DNA from: Sphingobacteriia bacterium RIFOXYC2_FULL_35_18
Lineage (GTDB): Bacteria > Bacteroidota > Bacteroidia > Chitinophagales > Chitinophagaceae
NCBI GenBank assembly: GCA_001829005.1
Contig: MIAG01000002.1
Span: 378,837-442,836 of the forward strand
DNA length: 64,000 nt
Direction of reading: 5' to 3'
Position 1 is the first letter of the stretch; every line of letters begins with the position of its first letter. Both the position numbers and the translations under genes were made by a program. Of this stretch, positions 8,733-17,391 are shown one piece after another. The notes beneath the pieces were generated by a model, which saw only the letters and a list, made by a program, of their open reading frames with translations, did not search any database and was not told the DNA's origin.

Positions 8733-9563
8733 ATGTTGCCTAATTTTTTGCAAGACTTATTTAAAAATCAGCAATACAATCCCGAATCTTTTTTTCTTAT
8801 TGCAGGTCCTTGTGTGGTTGAGTCTGAAGAAATTGTAATGGAGATTGCAGATACAGTGAGTTACACTTGTAAACAATTGGGCATTCCCTACGTGTTTAAA
8901 GCCAGCTATAGAAAAGCCAATAGAACCAGTGCCAACTCTTTCACTGGTATTGGTGATGAAAATGGCTTATCCTTAATAAAAAAAGTAGGCCAAAAATATG
9001 GTCTCCCTACCACATCTGATATTCATGCACACGAAGAAGCTGCAATGGCTGCACCATTCATTGATATACTTCAAATACCCGCATTTTTGTGTAGACAAAC
9101 CGATTTATTAGAAGCAGCTGCAATCACAGGCAAAATTGTTAATGTTAAAAAAGGACAATTCTTAAGTGGTGCTTCCATGAAATTTGCAGTAGAAAAAATT
9201 CAAAAAGCTGGTAATCAACAAATCCTTTTAACAGAAAGAGGAAATACATTTGGTTACCAAGACTTAGTAGTAGACTATAGAAATATTCCGATCATGCAAT
9301 CGCATGGAACGCCAGTAGTAATGGATTGTACCCACTCTTTACAACAACCCAATCAAACCAGTGGTGTTACTGGAGGCAACCCAGCAATGATTGGAACCAT
9401 TGCAAAAGCAGCCATAGCAACAGGTGCAATGGGATTATTTATAGAAACACATCCCAATCCTGCAGTAGCAAAAAGCGATGGTGCCAATATGCTGGCATTG
9501 AATTTGCTACCTACCCTATTAGAGCAACTGGTAAAGTTGCGTGAAGTAGTGAATAAATTATAA
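8733..9563 (+). CDS. kdsA: 3-deoxy-8-phosphooctulonate (KDO-8-P) synthase
   Basis: Condenses phosphoenolpyruvate with arabinose 5-phosphate to KDO-8-phosphate for lipopolysaccharide core synthesis; cytoplasmic TIM barrel. Diagnostic segments are IAGPCVVESEE near residue 25, FKASYRKANRTS, LTERGNTFGYQDLVVDYRN and MDCTHSLQQPN. The length of 276 residues from this ATG matches the family, whereas the longer frame from 8682 adds 17 hydrophobic residues unrelated to KdsA. The Cys in the AGPC motif and the HAHEE region leave metal dependence open. It is followed by the DUF4197 gene after seven bases. Confidence 0.95.
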   Translation: MLPNFLQDLFKNQQYNPESFFLIAGPCVVESEEIVMEIADTVSYTCKQLGIPYVFKASYRKANRTSANSFTGIGDENGLSLIKKVGQKYGLPTTSDIHAHEEAAMAAPFIDILQIPAFLCRQTDLLEAAAITGKIVNVKKGQFLSGASMKFAVEKIQKAGNQQILLTERGNTFGYQDLVVDYRNIPIMQSHGTPVVMDCTHSLQQPNQTSGVTGGNPAMIGTIAKAAIATGAMGLFIETHPNPAVAKSDGANMLALNLLPTLLEQLVKLREVVNKL

Positions 9564-9570
9564 TTAGACA

Positions 9571-10290
9571 ATGAAAAAAATAGTATTCATCCTGCTGTTA
9601 ACAACAGGGGGCCAACCTTTATTTGCCCAAACATTAAAAGAACTGATTCAACAAAAGAGTAAACTACTTACTCAACAATCAACTCCAACAAATAGCAGCA
9701 ATGAAATTGCGAATGCCCTTAAACAGGCATTAACGATTGGCGCAGAAAAAGGAACTGCTGCATTGGCCCAACCTGATGGATTTTTTAAGAATGCTGCATT
9801 AAAAATATTATTGCCCCCAGAAGCCCAAAAAATTGAATCAACATTAAGATCGGTTGGAATGGGCAAACAAGTAGATGAAGCCATTTTAAGCATCAATAGG
9901 GCTGCAGAAGATGCTTGTAAAACAGCTGCCCCCATATTTGTGTCTGCAATAAAAGATTTAACCGTAACAGATGCAGTGAATATTTTAAAGGGAGCAGATA
10001 CGGCAGCTACGGCTTATTTAAAAACAAGTACCACGGTACCATTAACCAATGCTTTTAAGCCCATTATAGAAACATCTTTACAAAAAACAGATGCTACTAA
10101 ACACTGGTCTACATTGGTGAACGCTTACAATAAATTTAGTTTAAGAAAATTGAACCCCTCTTTAAGTGATTATGTAACTGAAAAAGCACTTACAGGAATT
10201 TATTCGCAGATTGCTTTAGAAGAGAAAAATATTAGACAGAACCCAGCTGCAAGAGCAACAGATTTATTGAAAAAAGTATTTAACCGTTAG
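9571..10290 (+). CDS. DUF4197 secreted protein
   Basis: A 239-residue protein with a signal peptide (MKKIVFILLLTTGGQPLFAQ) and an all-helical body matching DUF4197: ALKQALTIGAEKGTAALAQPDGFF, ILLPPEAQKIESTLR and VTDAVNILKGADTAATAYL are the family's recognisable blocks. Predicted periplasmic; function unknown. It follows kdsA by seven bases and is probably cotranscribed. Its last eleven bases overlap the convergent PAS sensor gene. Confidence 0.88.
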   Translation: MKKIVFILLLTTGGQPLFAQTLKELIQQKSKLLTQQSTPTNSSNEIANALKQALTIGAEKGTAALAQPDGFFKNAALKILLPPEAQKIESTLRSVGMGKQVDEAILSINRAAEDACKTAAPIFVSAIKDLTVTDAVNILKGADTAATAYLKTSTTVPLTNAFKPIIETSLQKTDATKHWSTLVNAYNKFSLRKLNPSLSDYVTEKALTGIYSQIALEEKNIRQNPAARATDLLKKVFNR

Positions 10291-11773
10291 AGAATATACC
10301 GTCTAAGTTATTGGTCTTCTTAACAATGCTTCTGATTTGCATGTCTAATTCGTTGGCACTCTCAATTAAGTGATCAAAGATTTCTTTATTGTGAACAGAG
10401 TTACTACTGTTGAGTACTTCAATTACCCCTAAAATATTCGCCAACGGACGTCTTACTTCATGCGACTGAATAAAAGCGATATCCCTTAATACTTTGTTTT
10501 GGGTTTTCATTTTTTCTTGCACTGCCACATCATCAGTGATATTACGGTTCGTACCAATCAAACGTATCGGTTTTCCCTCTGCATTTTTCTGAACAATCGC
10601 ATGGGCTTCAATATACCTGATCTTACCATTCGGCATGGTAATTCTATACACCGTTGAATCAATCGACTTTTTACCTTCAGACAACCTAGTCAGGATATTC
10701 TTCATCATCTCCTTATCGTCTGGGTGCATGGCTTTTTTGAAAATTTTGTAAGGAGGAAAAGGCGTGTCTTTGGCAAAGCCATAGAGATCATACATTTTCT
10801 CGTCCCAAAAAGTAGTACCATCTGCCAAGTCTACTTCCCATACACCAATTTGTGCAGAGTCGGTGGCCAACGAAAGCCTTTGCAATGTTTCTTGCTGTTC
10901 TTTCTCGGCATTCTTACGTTTGGTAATATCGTTTTCTATAGACATGAAACCAATATGCCTGTCTGCTTCATCAAATAATGGCTTACAATCAATCTCTAAC
11001 CAAATGGTTTTATTGTTTTTGTTGCTTACTTGTACCTCTTCAACAAAAGCCAATTTATTTTCGATAGAATAACGAATGCGTTTATTTATTTTTTCTTCTA
11101 CTCCAGATTGATTTAAATAGAAAAATATATTCTTACCCTTTGCTTCTTCAGCAGTATAACCGATGATTCTATTGAAACCCTCGTTCACCCAGATAATATT
11201 TTCTTCTTTATCGGTAATCACTACTGCATTGGTTGTATTGTGCGCCACCAATGCCATCCTGGTCACTTCTTCCTCAGATAATTCTTCTTGACGAACAGCA
11301 GGAGTAATATTAACTACATTCGATTGAATGGATTCAACTGCTTGCTCATCTAAGTAAGCCCTGCTTTGAGATAATTCAACTGCCTTGCTGTTATTGGTTT
11401 CGGTGGTGGTGATATCGTGCCCTACAGACATAATCCCCACTACATAACCCAATTCATTTTTAACAGCAGAAATTTCCCAATGGGTCCAGAAAAACTCTTC
11501 CCCTTCGCATGCTTTTCTTACTGTAATAGCCACTGGCTTCTCCGGATTCCGAATGCATTCTTTAGCAGCTTCGTTACAAGCTTTCACATCTTCAGCATAA
11601 ACTGTATCGGCAAAATGATTATTCGTTAACGTAGTAGAAATATGCGCAAACTTGTGTTGGAATAAGGGATTCACATACAAGAACCTTCCTGATAAGTCGG
11701 TAACGACTACAGAAAAAATCAATGAATTCAATAATTGCTCTGGAAGCAATTGATCTACTTTCAATAGACTCAT
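10280..11773 (-). CDS. PAS-repeat sensor with dimerisation helix but no ATPase domain
   Basis: About 497 residues with three recognisable PAS/PAC modules: one opening LLNSLIFSVVVTDLSGRFLYVN, one at MALVAHNTTNAVVITDKEENIIWVNEG with PAC WLEIDCKPLFDEADRH, and one at ATDSAQIGVWEVDLADG with IRYIEAHAIVQ. It ends in a HisKA-like helix with the H-box FIQSHEVRRPLANILG and stops about 60 residues later, so no HATPase (N, G1, G2 boxes) follows. Such kinase-dead or split forms occur in Bacteroidota. I chose the ATG at 11773; the frame extends to 11944, but that stretch runs through the lpd terminator. The extension would add two hydrophobic segments. Confidence 0.75.
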   Translation of the reverse strand: MSLLKVDQLLPEQLLNSLIFSVVVTDLSGRFLYVNPLFQHKFAHISTTLTNNHFADTVYAEDVKACNEAAKECIRNPEKPVAITVRKACEGEEFFWTHWEISAVKNELGYVVGIMSVGHDITTTETNNSKAVELSQSRAYLDEQAVESIQSNVVNITPAVRQEELSEEEVTRMALVAHNTTNAVVITDKEENIIWVNEGFNRIIGYTAEEAKGKNIFFYLNQSGVEEKINKRIRYSIENKLAFVEEVQVSNKNNKTIWLEIDCKPLFDEADRHIGFMSIENDITKRKNAEKEQQETLQRLSLATDSAQIGVWEVDLADGTTFWDEKMYDLYGFAKDTPFPPYKIFKKAMHPDDKEMMKNILTRLSEGKKSIDSTVYRITMPNGKIRYIEAHAIVQKNAEGKPIRLIGTNRNITDDVAVQEKMKTQNKVLRDIAFIQSHEVRRPLANILGVIEVLNSSNSVHNKEIFDHLIESANELDMQIRSIVKKTNNLDGIFSNG

Positions 11774-11920
11774 AGGTTTGTACGGTTGCGCTGATTTTTT
11801 AGTTAGGGGGTCACTAGTCAGCAGGATTACAAGTACAAGATACCAAGTAATCTGCATAAAATATATAAAAAACAATAAATACCAACCAGTTGGTAGATAA
11901 GCTGGGATTGACTTATGAGC

Positions 11921-11954
11921 AAAAAAAATCCCAGTTAAAAGCATAACTGGGATT
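11921..11954 (-). terminator. Intrinsic terminator of lpd
   Basis: A 10-bp perfect stem (arms 11927-11936 and 11945-11954, loop of eight) followed on the minus strand by eight T residues. It lies 43 bases past the lpd stop and overlaps the 5' extension of the PAS frame, which argues against the long PAS start. Confidence 0.85.
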
Positions 11955-11996
11955 CATTTAGGTTGATTAAAGCCCTCTTATATAAAGGACTTAAAA

Positions 11997-13406
11997 TTAA
12001 ATGTCAATAGCTTCACCATAAGCAGCTGCAGTAGCTTCTTTTAAGCCTTCGCTCATAGTTGGGTGAGGGTGAACCGCATTTAAGATTTCATGAGCAGTAG
12101 TTTCTAACTTACGAGCCACCACCGCTTCAGCAATCATTTCGGTTACATTGGTACCAATCATATGACAGCCCAAGAACTCACCGTATTTAGCATCGTAAAT
12201 TACTTTTACAAAACCTTCGGTTGCACCAGCAGCACTTGCTTTACCACTTGCCATGAATGGGAACTTACCCACTTTAATTTCGTATCCTGCTTCTTTAGCT
12301 GCTTTTTCAGTGTAACCCACACTCGCTATTTCAGGAATACAGTAAGTACAACCAGGGATATTGTTGTAATCCATGGCTTCAGGTAAATGATGGAATTTCT
12401 TTTCGGTATAACCAATATGTTCAGCAGCATTGATTCCTTCTTTAGCAGCAACATGCGCCAAAGCTTGTCCAGGAGAACAATCTCCAATGGCATAAATACC
12501 CGACACTGATGTTTGCTGGAATTTATCTACTATAACTTTTCCTTTTTCGGTTTTAATACCATTTTCTTCTAAGCCAATATTTTCAATATTCGCCACAACA
12601 CCCACTGCACTTAAAACCACATCTGCTTCTAATACAACTATTGAACCATCTTGCTTTTTAACGGTCGCTTTAACCCCAGCACCGCTGGTATCTAATGATT
12701 CAACAGAAGCATTGGTCATGATTTCAATGCCTTGCTTCTTATATTGCTTTTCTAATTCTTTAGAAATGTCTTCATCTTCAACAGGTACAATTCTAGGCAT
12801 GAATTCTACAATAGTTACTTTGGTACCCATGCTATTGTACACATAGGCAAACTCAACGCCAATGGCACCACTACCTACCACAATCATAGACTTAGGTTGC
12901 TCAGGCAAAACCATAGCTTCGCGGTAACCAATTACTTTTTTACCATCTTGCGGAAGATTAGGCAAAGCGCGGCTTCTACCACCAGTTGCAATTACAATAT
13001 GCTTTCCTTCTACAACTTGCTTGCTGCCATCTGCTGCGGTTACTTCAATTTGGCCCTTGGCTTTAATTTTACCGTAGCCCATAATCACATCAATCTTGTT
13101 CTTTTTCATAAGAAATTGAACACCCTTACTCATTTTATCGGCAACACCGCGACTTCTTTTTACAACTGCACCAAAATCGTGTTGAACGCCTGTAGCGTTG
13201 ATTCCGTAGTTGGCACTATGTTTCATATAGTCGTATACTTGAGCACTTTTAATAAGCGCTTTGGTAGGTATACAACCCCAGTTTAAACAAACTCCACCTA
13301 AACTTTCTTTTTCAATGATGGCCACTTTAAATCCTAGCTGAGAAGCACGGATTGCTGCGGGGTATCCACCAGGACCACTTCCCAGAACAATTACATCATA
13401 CGCCAT
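11997..13406 (-). CDS. lpdA: Dihydrolipoyl dehydrogenase (E3)
   Basis: Reoxidises dihydrolipoamide of 2-oxoacid dehydrogenase and glycine-cleavage complexes, passing electrons by FAD to NAD+. All signatures are present in 469 residues: FAD motif VLGSGPGGYPAA at residue 6, redox pair GGVCLNWGCIPTKA near residue 40, NAD motif VVGSGAIGVEFA near 180, second FAD motif YAIGDC, and the C-terminal catalytic HPHPTMSE with active-site His and Glu. The gene stands alone, with its own terminator and no E1/E2 genes nearby, so it may serve several complexes. Confidence 0.97.
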   Translation of the reverse strand: MAYDVIVLGSGPGGYPAAIRASQLGFKVAIIEKESLGGVCLNWGCIPTKALIKSAQVYDYMKHSANYGINATGVQHDFGAVVKRSRGVADKMSKGVQFLMKKNKIDVIMGYGKIKAKGQIEVTAADGSKQVVEGKHIVIATGGRSRALPNLPQDGKKVIGYREAMVLPEQPKSMIVVGSGAIGVEFAYVYNSMGTKVTIVEFMPRIVPVEDEDISKELEKQYKKQGIEIMTNASVESLDTSGAGVKATVKKQDGSIVVLEADVVLSAVGVVANIENIGLEENGIKTEKGKVIVDKFQQTSVSGIYAIGDCSPGQALAHVAAKEGINAAEHIGYTEKKFHHLPEAMDYNNIPGCTYCIPEIASVGYTEKAAKEAGYEIKVGKFPFMASGKASAAGATEGFVKVIYDAKYGEFLGCHMIGTNVTEMIAEAVVARKLETTAHEILNAVHPHPTMSEGLKEATAAAYGEAIDI

Positions 13407-13465
13407 GGTAACAGTATTAATTAAAATTGATAAATATTGGTTTTGCGGATGCGAAAATACTATGT

Positions 13466-14287
13466 TTATTCAAAGAATATGCGAATGGTCTGGTAAAACC
13501 ATTTATTTCCATTAGAAACACCCGATTGTTGCATATGTTCATTATACCCTTGTAATCCAAATAGCCCAGCCATATTGCCATTTCTTAGGGCAATTTCTAG
13601 GTATCCAGCCGAATTAAACCAGGCAATTTTACCATGTTCTGCAACAGAAGCATAGTTATCGCTGATTCTTTCAATCATTTCATTGCGTTTGAACATGATT
13701 TTAAAGCGCCTTCCCTTTCCATGTTCTTCAAAGTCTTTTTGGGTAATATTAATCACCACATTCTCAAAATTGTCAATAAATAATATCTGGCCTTCAATCC
13801 AGTTCTCACCAACAGTAGGCTTTAAAGGATATTTCTCTACCATTTCTTGTGTAACTGTTCCAGCTGCAGTTACCCTACCCTGTTTAAATATATTGCTTAC
13901 TGCTGCTACTAAATCGGCTGTAATAGTTAATAATCCTGCATTGGGCGATACAGGTACTCTAATAATTTGAGCAGGCTTTACGCCTGTAATCATGGTAATC
14001 AAACCATTGTCTGCACAAATAATATTCTGGCCATTCCAATGTGCAATTAAAAAATGATTGGTTTCAGACTCAAATACATTTACCAAAACCAAATGAAATG
14101 TACCCGTTGGATAAAATTTAAAGGCATTCCCACAAATATATGCAGCTAAAGGAAGATTGGTTTGAGATAAATAATGCGAAATATCAGCAATATTCAAATC
14201 TGGGATCGATTGCAGAAACTGCCCCTTGATGGCACCAACGATAAAGTCTCGCTGGCCAATATCGGAACTCAGGGTCAGTATAGGCAT
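13466..14287 (-). CDS. SAM hydroxide adenosyltransferase (DUF62 family)
   Basis: A 273-residue member of the SAM-dependent halogenase/hydroxide adenosyltransferase family, which cleaves S-adenosylmethionine with water to adenosine and methionine. The N-terminus ILTLSSDIGQRDFIVGAIKG contains the substrate-binding Asp and the family opening; ICADNGLIT supplies the conserved DNG motif and GQILFIDNFENVVINI the C-terminal domain strand. Halogenases of this fold carry a special loop; I see no evidence of it, so hydrolysis is the default reading. The physiological role is unresolved in the family. Confidence 0.88.
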   Translation of the reverse strand: MPILTLSSDIGQRDFIVGAIKGQFLQSIPDLNIADISHYLSQTNLPLAAYICGNAFKFYPTGTFHLVLVNVFESETNHFLIAHWNGQNIICADNGLITMITGVKPAQIIRVPVSPNAGLLTITADLVAAVSNIFKQGRVTAAGTVTQEMVEKYPLKPTVGENWIEGQILFIDNFENVVINITQKDFEEHGKGRRFKIMFKRNEMIERISDNYASVAEHGKIAWFNSAGYLEIALRNGNMAGLFGLQGYNEHMQQSGVSNGNKWFYQTIRIFFE

Positions 14288-14317
14288 GCTTTTATGCTAA
14301 CGAAAAACCCTATTGTA

Positions 14318-15124
14318 TTATTTTGCCAACTCCCCGTTTTTATAGAAAAACTTTCGAACTAATTTATCGGTTAAGGAAGGGAAAAATTTATTCATAAAAA
14401 CAGTGCGCTTTCCAGTGAAAGTAAGTACCAATGTTCGCTTTCTTTTTGCAATTGCTTTGGCTATATGTTGAGCACATTCTGATGCAGGCATCATTTTATC
14501 TTCTGCCATTTTAGTTTCCCCATTGGGCTTACCCGCTTTATCCAATGCAGCATTGCGAATATTAGAAGTAGTAAAACCGGGGCAAACCCACATCACATTT
14601 GTTCCAGAATCTAGTAATTCTGTTCTTAAACTTTCTAACCAACCATTCATTGCATATTTAGACGCAGAATAACCACTACGACCGGGCAAGCCTCTATAAC
14701 CTGCAATGGATGAAACTCCCACAATGGTTCCTTTGTTCTTCCTAATAAAAGGCAATGCTAGTTTGGTGCAGTAAACGGTTCCCCAGAAATTAATATCCAT
14801 AACTTTCCGAATGGCATCAAATTCTACTTCTTCTACTTCAGATCGCATAGACACTCCTGCATTATTGATTAAAATATCAATCGTGCCAAACTGCTTAACT
14901 GCCAATTGAATAAAATTGATGCAATCTTGTTCCTTGCTCACATCTGCAGTATGAATCACCAATGGCTTACCAGAATAAGCAGATTGTAACTGGTATAACT
15001 TATCATAGTTTCTTCCACAAGTGGCCACTTTTGCACCTGATTCTATAAATAAGGATACCAATGCTTTCCCAATTCCTTCTGACCCACCAGTGATTACCAC
15101 CACTTTATTCTTGAACTCGAACAT
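14318..15124 (-). CDS. Short-chain dehydrogenase/reductase
   Basis: A 268-residue classical SDR with cofactor motif TGGSEGIGK, LINNAGVS, catalytic Ser in GVSSIAGYRG and the YSASKYAMNG tetrad (Y-x3-K). After the fold a basic C-terminal tail (FMNKFFPSLTDKLVRKFFYKNG) could associate with membrane, as in lipid-acting SDRs, but that is inference. NADP preference is suggested by CGRNYDK after the second strand. It is transcribed away from tRNA-Lys and may be cotranscribed with the SAM-hydrolase gene 30 bases downstream. Confidence 0.85.
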   Translation of the reverse strand: MFEFKNKVVVITGGSEGIGKALVSLFIESGAKVATCGRNYDKLYQLQSAYSGKPLVIHTADVSKEQDCINFIQLAVKQFGTIDILINNAGVSMRSEVEEVEFDAIRKVMDINFWGTVYCTKLALPFIRKNKGTIVGVSSIAGYRGLPGRSGYSASKYAMNGWLESLRTELLDSGTNVMWVCPGFTTSNIRNAALDKAGKPNGETKMAEDKMMPASECAQHIAKAIAKRKRTLVLTFTGKRTVFMNKFFPSLTDKLVRKFFYKNGELAK

Positions 15125-15207
15125 GATTTAATTGTTTATATACATCAAATTTACATTAAAGAAAACCTTAACAGCAGAATAAAAAATCTAAAAAAAATCA
15201 ATAAAAA

Positions 15208-15238
15208 TTTGGCTGAAGTTTTATTTATCTTATTTTTG
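15208..15238 (+). promoter_or_regulatory. Promoter of tRNA-Lys
   Basis: TTTG at 15208-15211 and TATTTTTG at 15231-15238 with a 19-base spacer, an exact match to the Bacteroidota consensus. The mature tRNA begins 38 bases beyond the -7 box. Confidence 0.75.
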
Positions 15239-15275
15239 CAACCCAAATTAAAGATAACGGCAACGAAATCTTTAA

Positions 15276-15348
15276 GATTCTGTAGCTCAGTTGGTAGAGC
15301 AATACACTTTTAATGTATGGGTCCTGGGTTCGAGTCCCAGCGGGATCA
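15276..15348 (+). tRNA. tRNA-Lys (anticodon TTT)
   Basis: A 73-nt cloverleaf: acceptor GATTCTG pairs with CGGGATC (three G-U type pairs), D-arm GCTC/GAGC, anticodon stem ATACA/TGTAT with loop CTTTTAA giving anticodon TTT, and T-arm CTGGG/CCCAG with loop TTCGAGT. The discriminator is A and CCA is not encoded. An intrinsic terminator follows immediately. It marks the left border of the NO-related block. Confidence 0.96.
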
Positions 15349-15350
15349 CA

Positions 15351-15380
15351 AAGCTCCGAAGAAATTCGGAGCTTTTTTTA
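15351..15380 (+). terminator. Intrinsic terminator after tRNA-Lys
   Basis: A 10-bp perfect stem (15351-15360 with 15365-15374, loop GAAA) followed by a run of T residues to 15378. It starts two bases after the tRNA. Confidence 0.9.
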
Positions 15381-15605
15381 TGCGCTAAAGCGAGCGGAAG
15401 AAATCGTAATGCAAGAGTGAAAGCGAGACAAGCTTGCTTGGTTGAGCTTGAACGAATTGCAGTACAGCGAGCGAAGCGAGTACTTCCGCGAACACTATTA
15501 CACTAAAAAAAGCAATTGATCATTTTACAGAGATTTGGGTAAGGTCAATGCGGTGGGAAGTCGGCGCAGTGAAACGAAGCCGACAATCCAAGCGAGATTA
15601 TAAAA
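15381..15605. other. Intergenic stretch between tRNA-Lys and the NO cluster, no gene
   Basis: No convincing gene is seen. The stretch is noticeably richer in G+C than its surroundings and carries short repeated words such as GCGAGCG and AGCGAG, plus a GCGGAAG/CTTCCGC inverted pair about 90 bases apart. It could be the remains of a mobile or tRNA-linked element, but no recombinase or clear direct repeat is visible. Confidence 0.4.
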
Positions 15606-16034
15606 TTAATACCTCAAACTTTTTACACTTTTCACCTCAGCAGCCAACATTTCTATGGTTTTGGAATCGAAAAGTTCTTGTAGTTCGCGCTTTATATTTT
15701 TATATTGAGCATGCATCGGGCAAGGGCTTTTTTCAGAACATTCTTTCAACCCTAAAACACATTTATCCAAAGTAGTACTCTCACCCATTGCATCTATGAT
15801 TGTACGAATTGGCAATTGTTTTGATTCATTGAGTAAAAAAAAACCGCCATTTGGTCCAGGGGTTGATTTTATGAGCTCTTTTTTAGTTAGAATTTGCAAA
15901 ATTTTAGCGGTAAAGTATTGAGGAGAATTAATTGCAACTGAGATTTCTTCAATACCCAACTTCTTGCTTAAAGAACTATTTTTTGCAATAAATATAGTGG
16001 CTCTTAAGGCGTACTCAGTTGCTTTGGAAAACAT
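15606..16034 (-). CDS. Rrf2-family regulator, IscR/NsrR-like, probably Fe-S and NO responsive
   Basis: A 142-residue winged-helix regulator opening FSKATEYALRATIFIAKN, with the wing PGPNGGFFL near residue 60. The cluster-binding loop has C92, C99, C105 and H108 (C-x6-C-x5-C-x2-H), close to the IscR three-Cys/one-His set and to NsrR. NsrR-type proteins lose their cluster on NO and derepress NO-handling genes. Its position as last gene of the NorC/NorB-like operon (start overlapping the NorB-like end by 20 bases) supports local regulation; the inverted repeat at 17797-17814 is the candidate operator. NO sensing itself is inference. Confidence 0.82.
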   Translation of the reverse strand: MFSKATEYALRATIFIAKNSSLSKKLGIEEISVAINSPQYFTAKILQILTKKELIKSTPGPNGGFFLLNESKQLPIRTIIDAMGESTTLDKCVLGLKECSEKSPCPMHAQYKNIKRELQELFDSKTIEMLAAEVKSVKSLRY

Positions 16035-17391
16035 AATAACTGCTTTTCGTTTGTTTCAATTTACAAACGAATTTAATTCTAATTAAAGGATAAACCACCA
16101 TGAATAATCCTATTGCCAAGAAAAATCCTGAGATAAAGAAGGCAATAAAATAGGGAGACAAATTTTGCATCATTATAGAATAACTTATTTGTAATTTACT
16201 CATTTGCCACATAGATTTTTCTAAACCTGCACCAATTAGACTCAACCAAAATACCAATAAGGAAATATTAACAATCCAATAGCCCCTAATAATTATTGCC
16301 TTATATTTTTCTACCCGTATGCATGAATCATTAAACACATCAATTACAATTGCCAATAATAAAAAAGTATTAATACCTATAGTGGCACCCATGGTATGCG
16401 CTACAGTTATATGAGTGCCATGGGTATATAAATTAATTCCTGGTATCGACATTAAAACAGCCAATAGAAGGGTCAAAAAAACCCAAAAATCAGCAGCTGC
16501 TAAAAACCGAAAAGACAAAATATTAAAGTTTCTTTTAGCGGTTGAAACGGTATTCCTCCAATTGAAAATTATTCGACCAATTAAAAACAATTCGGTCATA
16601 CTAACAGTATAGCTGATATGTTTTATATAAGGAGCAGTTGGCAATGTATAAATATGATGTCCCCAATTAAACATTAAATTAAAAAGACCAGTAAAATAGA
16701 GTACAAAAGCAATTTTTGAATAACTAATATCTTTATTGTTAGTGATTTTATCCATTAAAAAAATACTTGAACCGTATATTAACATATTCCAAGAGCCAAC
16801 CATTGAACCATAAGACTTCCATTGAACAGTCATATCATTGATGATATTATTCCTAAAATAAGGTAGCAACCATAAATAAGACTCAAGATAAGTGAACAAA
16901 AAAAACACAATACCAGTTAACCACATCCAAACATAAACAGGTTGATTTTTAAATCCCCCAAATGATTTTACGAAATTGAATAACAAAAAAATCCAACCAA
17001 AGAATATTGGCAAAGCCAAATAAGGGGGATGTTCCCAGTACTCTCTTCCGCCAAATCGTCCTAAGAAATAAGATATAATGATACTAACTACTGTCAATAG
17101 AAAAATGCAATATTGCAATAAGAGTAGTCGATAGGAATAAATAACGCGTTTAGTATGTTGTTGCAGATAGGTTAACATACTACCCAATCCAGCTAAAATA
17201 ATCCAAAAAACCACTGAAGAAACATGAAGTGGCCTAACCTTTTGAAAAGAAAAACGATCCCGCATTAATCCAGGAAAAATATATTGCAAACTTCCAGTTA
17301 TACCCCATAAAAGGCCAAAAATCAACAAACACAAAGCAGTCAATATATATAAATCAATAATGCTTTTTCCTTTATTGGTGTATGGTTCCAT
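16015..17391 (-). CDS. NorB-like heme-copper oxidoreductase subunit with altered metal ligands
   Basis: A 458-residue, about twelve-helix membrane protein of the NO-reductase branch. H56 (RPLH) fits the low-spin heme ligand; H245-H246 (WGHH) fit the paired FeB ligands; E267, 21 residues on, fits the conserved pocket Glu; H332 in THGTHITVAH fits the high-spin heme ligand. Two expected ligands are missing. The helix at residues 186-212 holds no His where cNorB has HLWVEG. Residue 334 is Met where cNorB has the second low-spin heme His (HGH reads HTM here). It overlaps the NorC-like gene by 20 bases. It may be an alternative NO reductase; the reaction is unproven. Confidence 0.75.
   Translation of the reverse strand: MEPYTNKGKSIIDLYILTALCLLIFGLLWGITGSLQYIFPGLMRDRFSFQKVRPLHVSSVVFWIILAGLGSMLTYLQQHTKRVIYSYRLLLLQYCIFLLTVVSIIISYFLGRFGGREYWEHPPYLALPIFFGWIFLLFNFVKSFGGFKNQPVYVWMWLTGIVFFLFTYLESYLWLLPYFRNNIINDMTVQWKSYGSMVGSWNMLIYGSSIFLMDKITNNKDISYSKIAFVLYFTGLFNLMFNWGHHIYTLPTAPYIKHISYTVSMTELFLIGRIIFNWRNTVSTAKRNFNILSFRFLAAADFWVFLTLLLAVLMSIPGINLYTHGTHITVAHTMGATIGINTFLLLAIVIDVFNDSCIRVEKYKAIIIRGYWIVNISLLVFWLSLIGAGLEKSMWQMSKLQISYSIMMQNLSPYFIAFFISGFFLAIGLFMVVYPLIRIKFVCKLKQTKSSYYVFQSN

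Noticed and set aside
11774..11944. N-terminal extension of the PAS sensor with two hydrophobic stretches
   Set aside because: Its first codons are the terminator stem of lpd; the internal ATG at 11773 gives a normal PAS start. Not fully excluded.
15291..15506. Open frame running through tRNA-Lys and its terminator
   Set aside because: It overlaps a certain tRNA and terminator, and its product (Arg/Ala-rich) has no recognisable feature.
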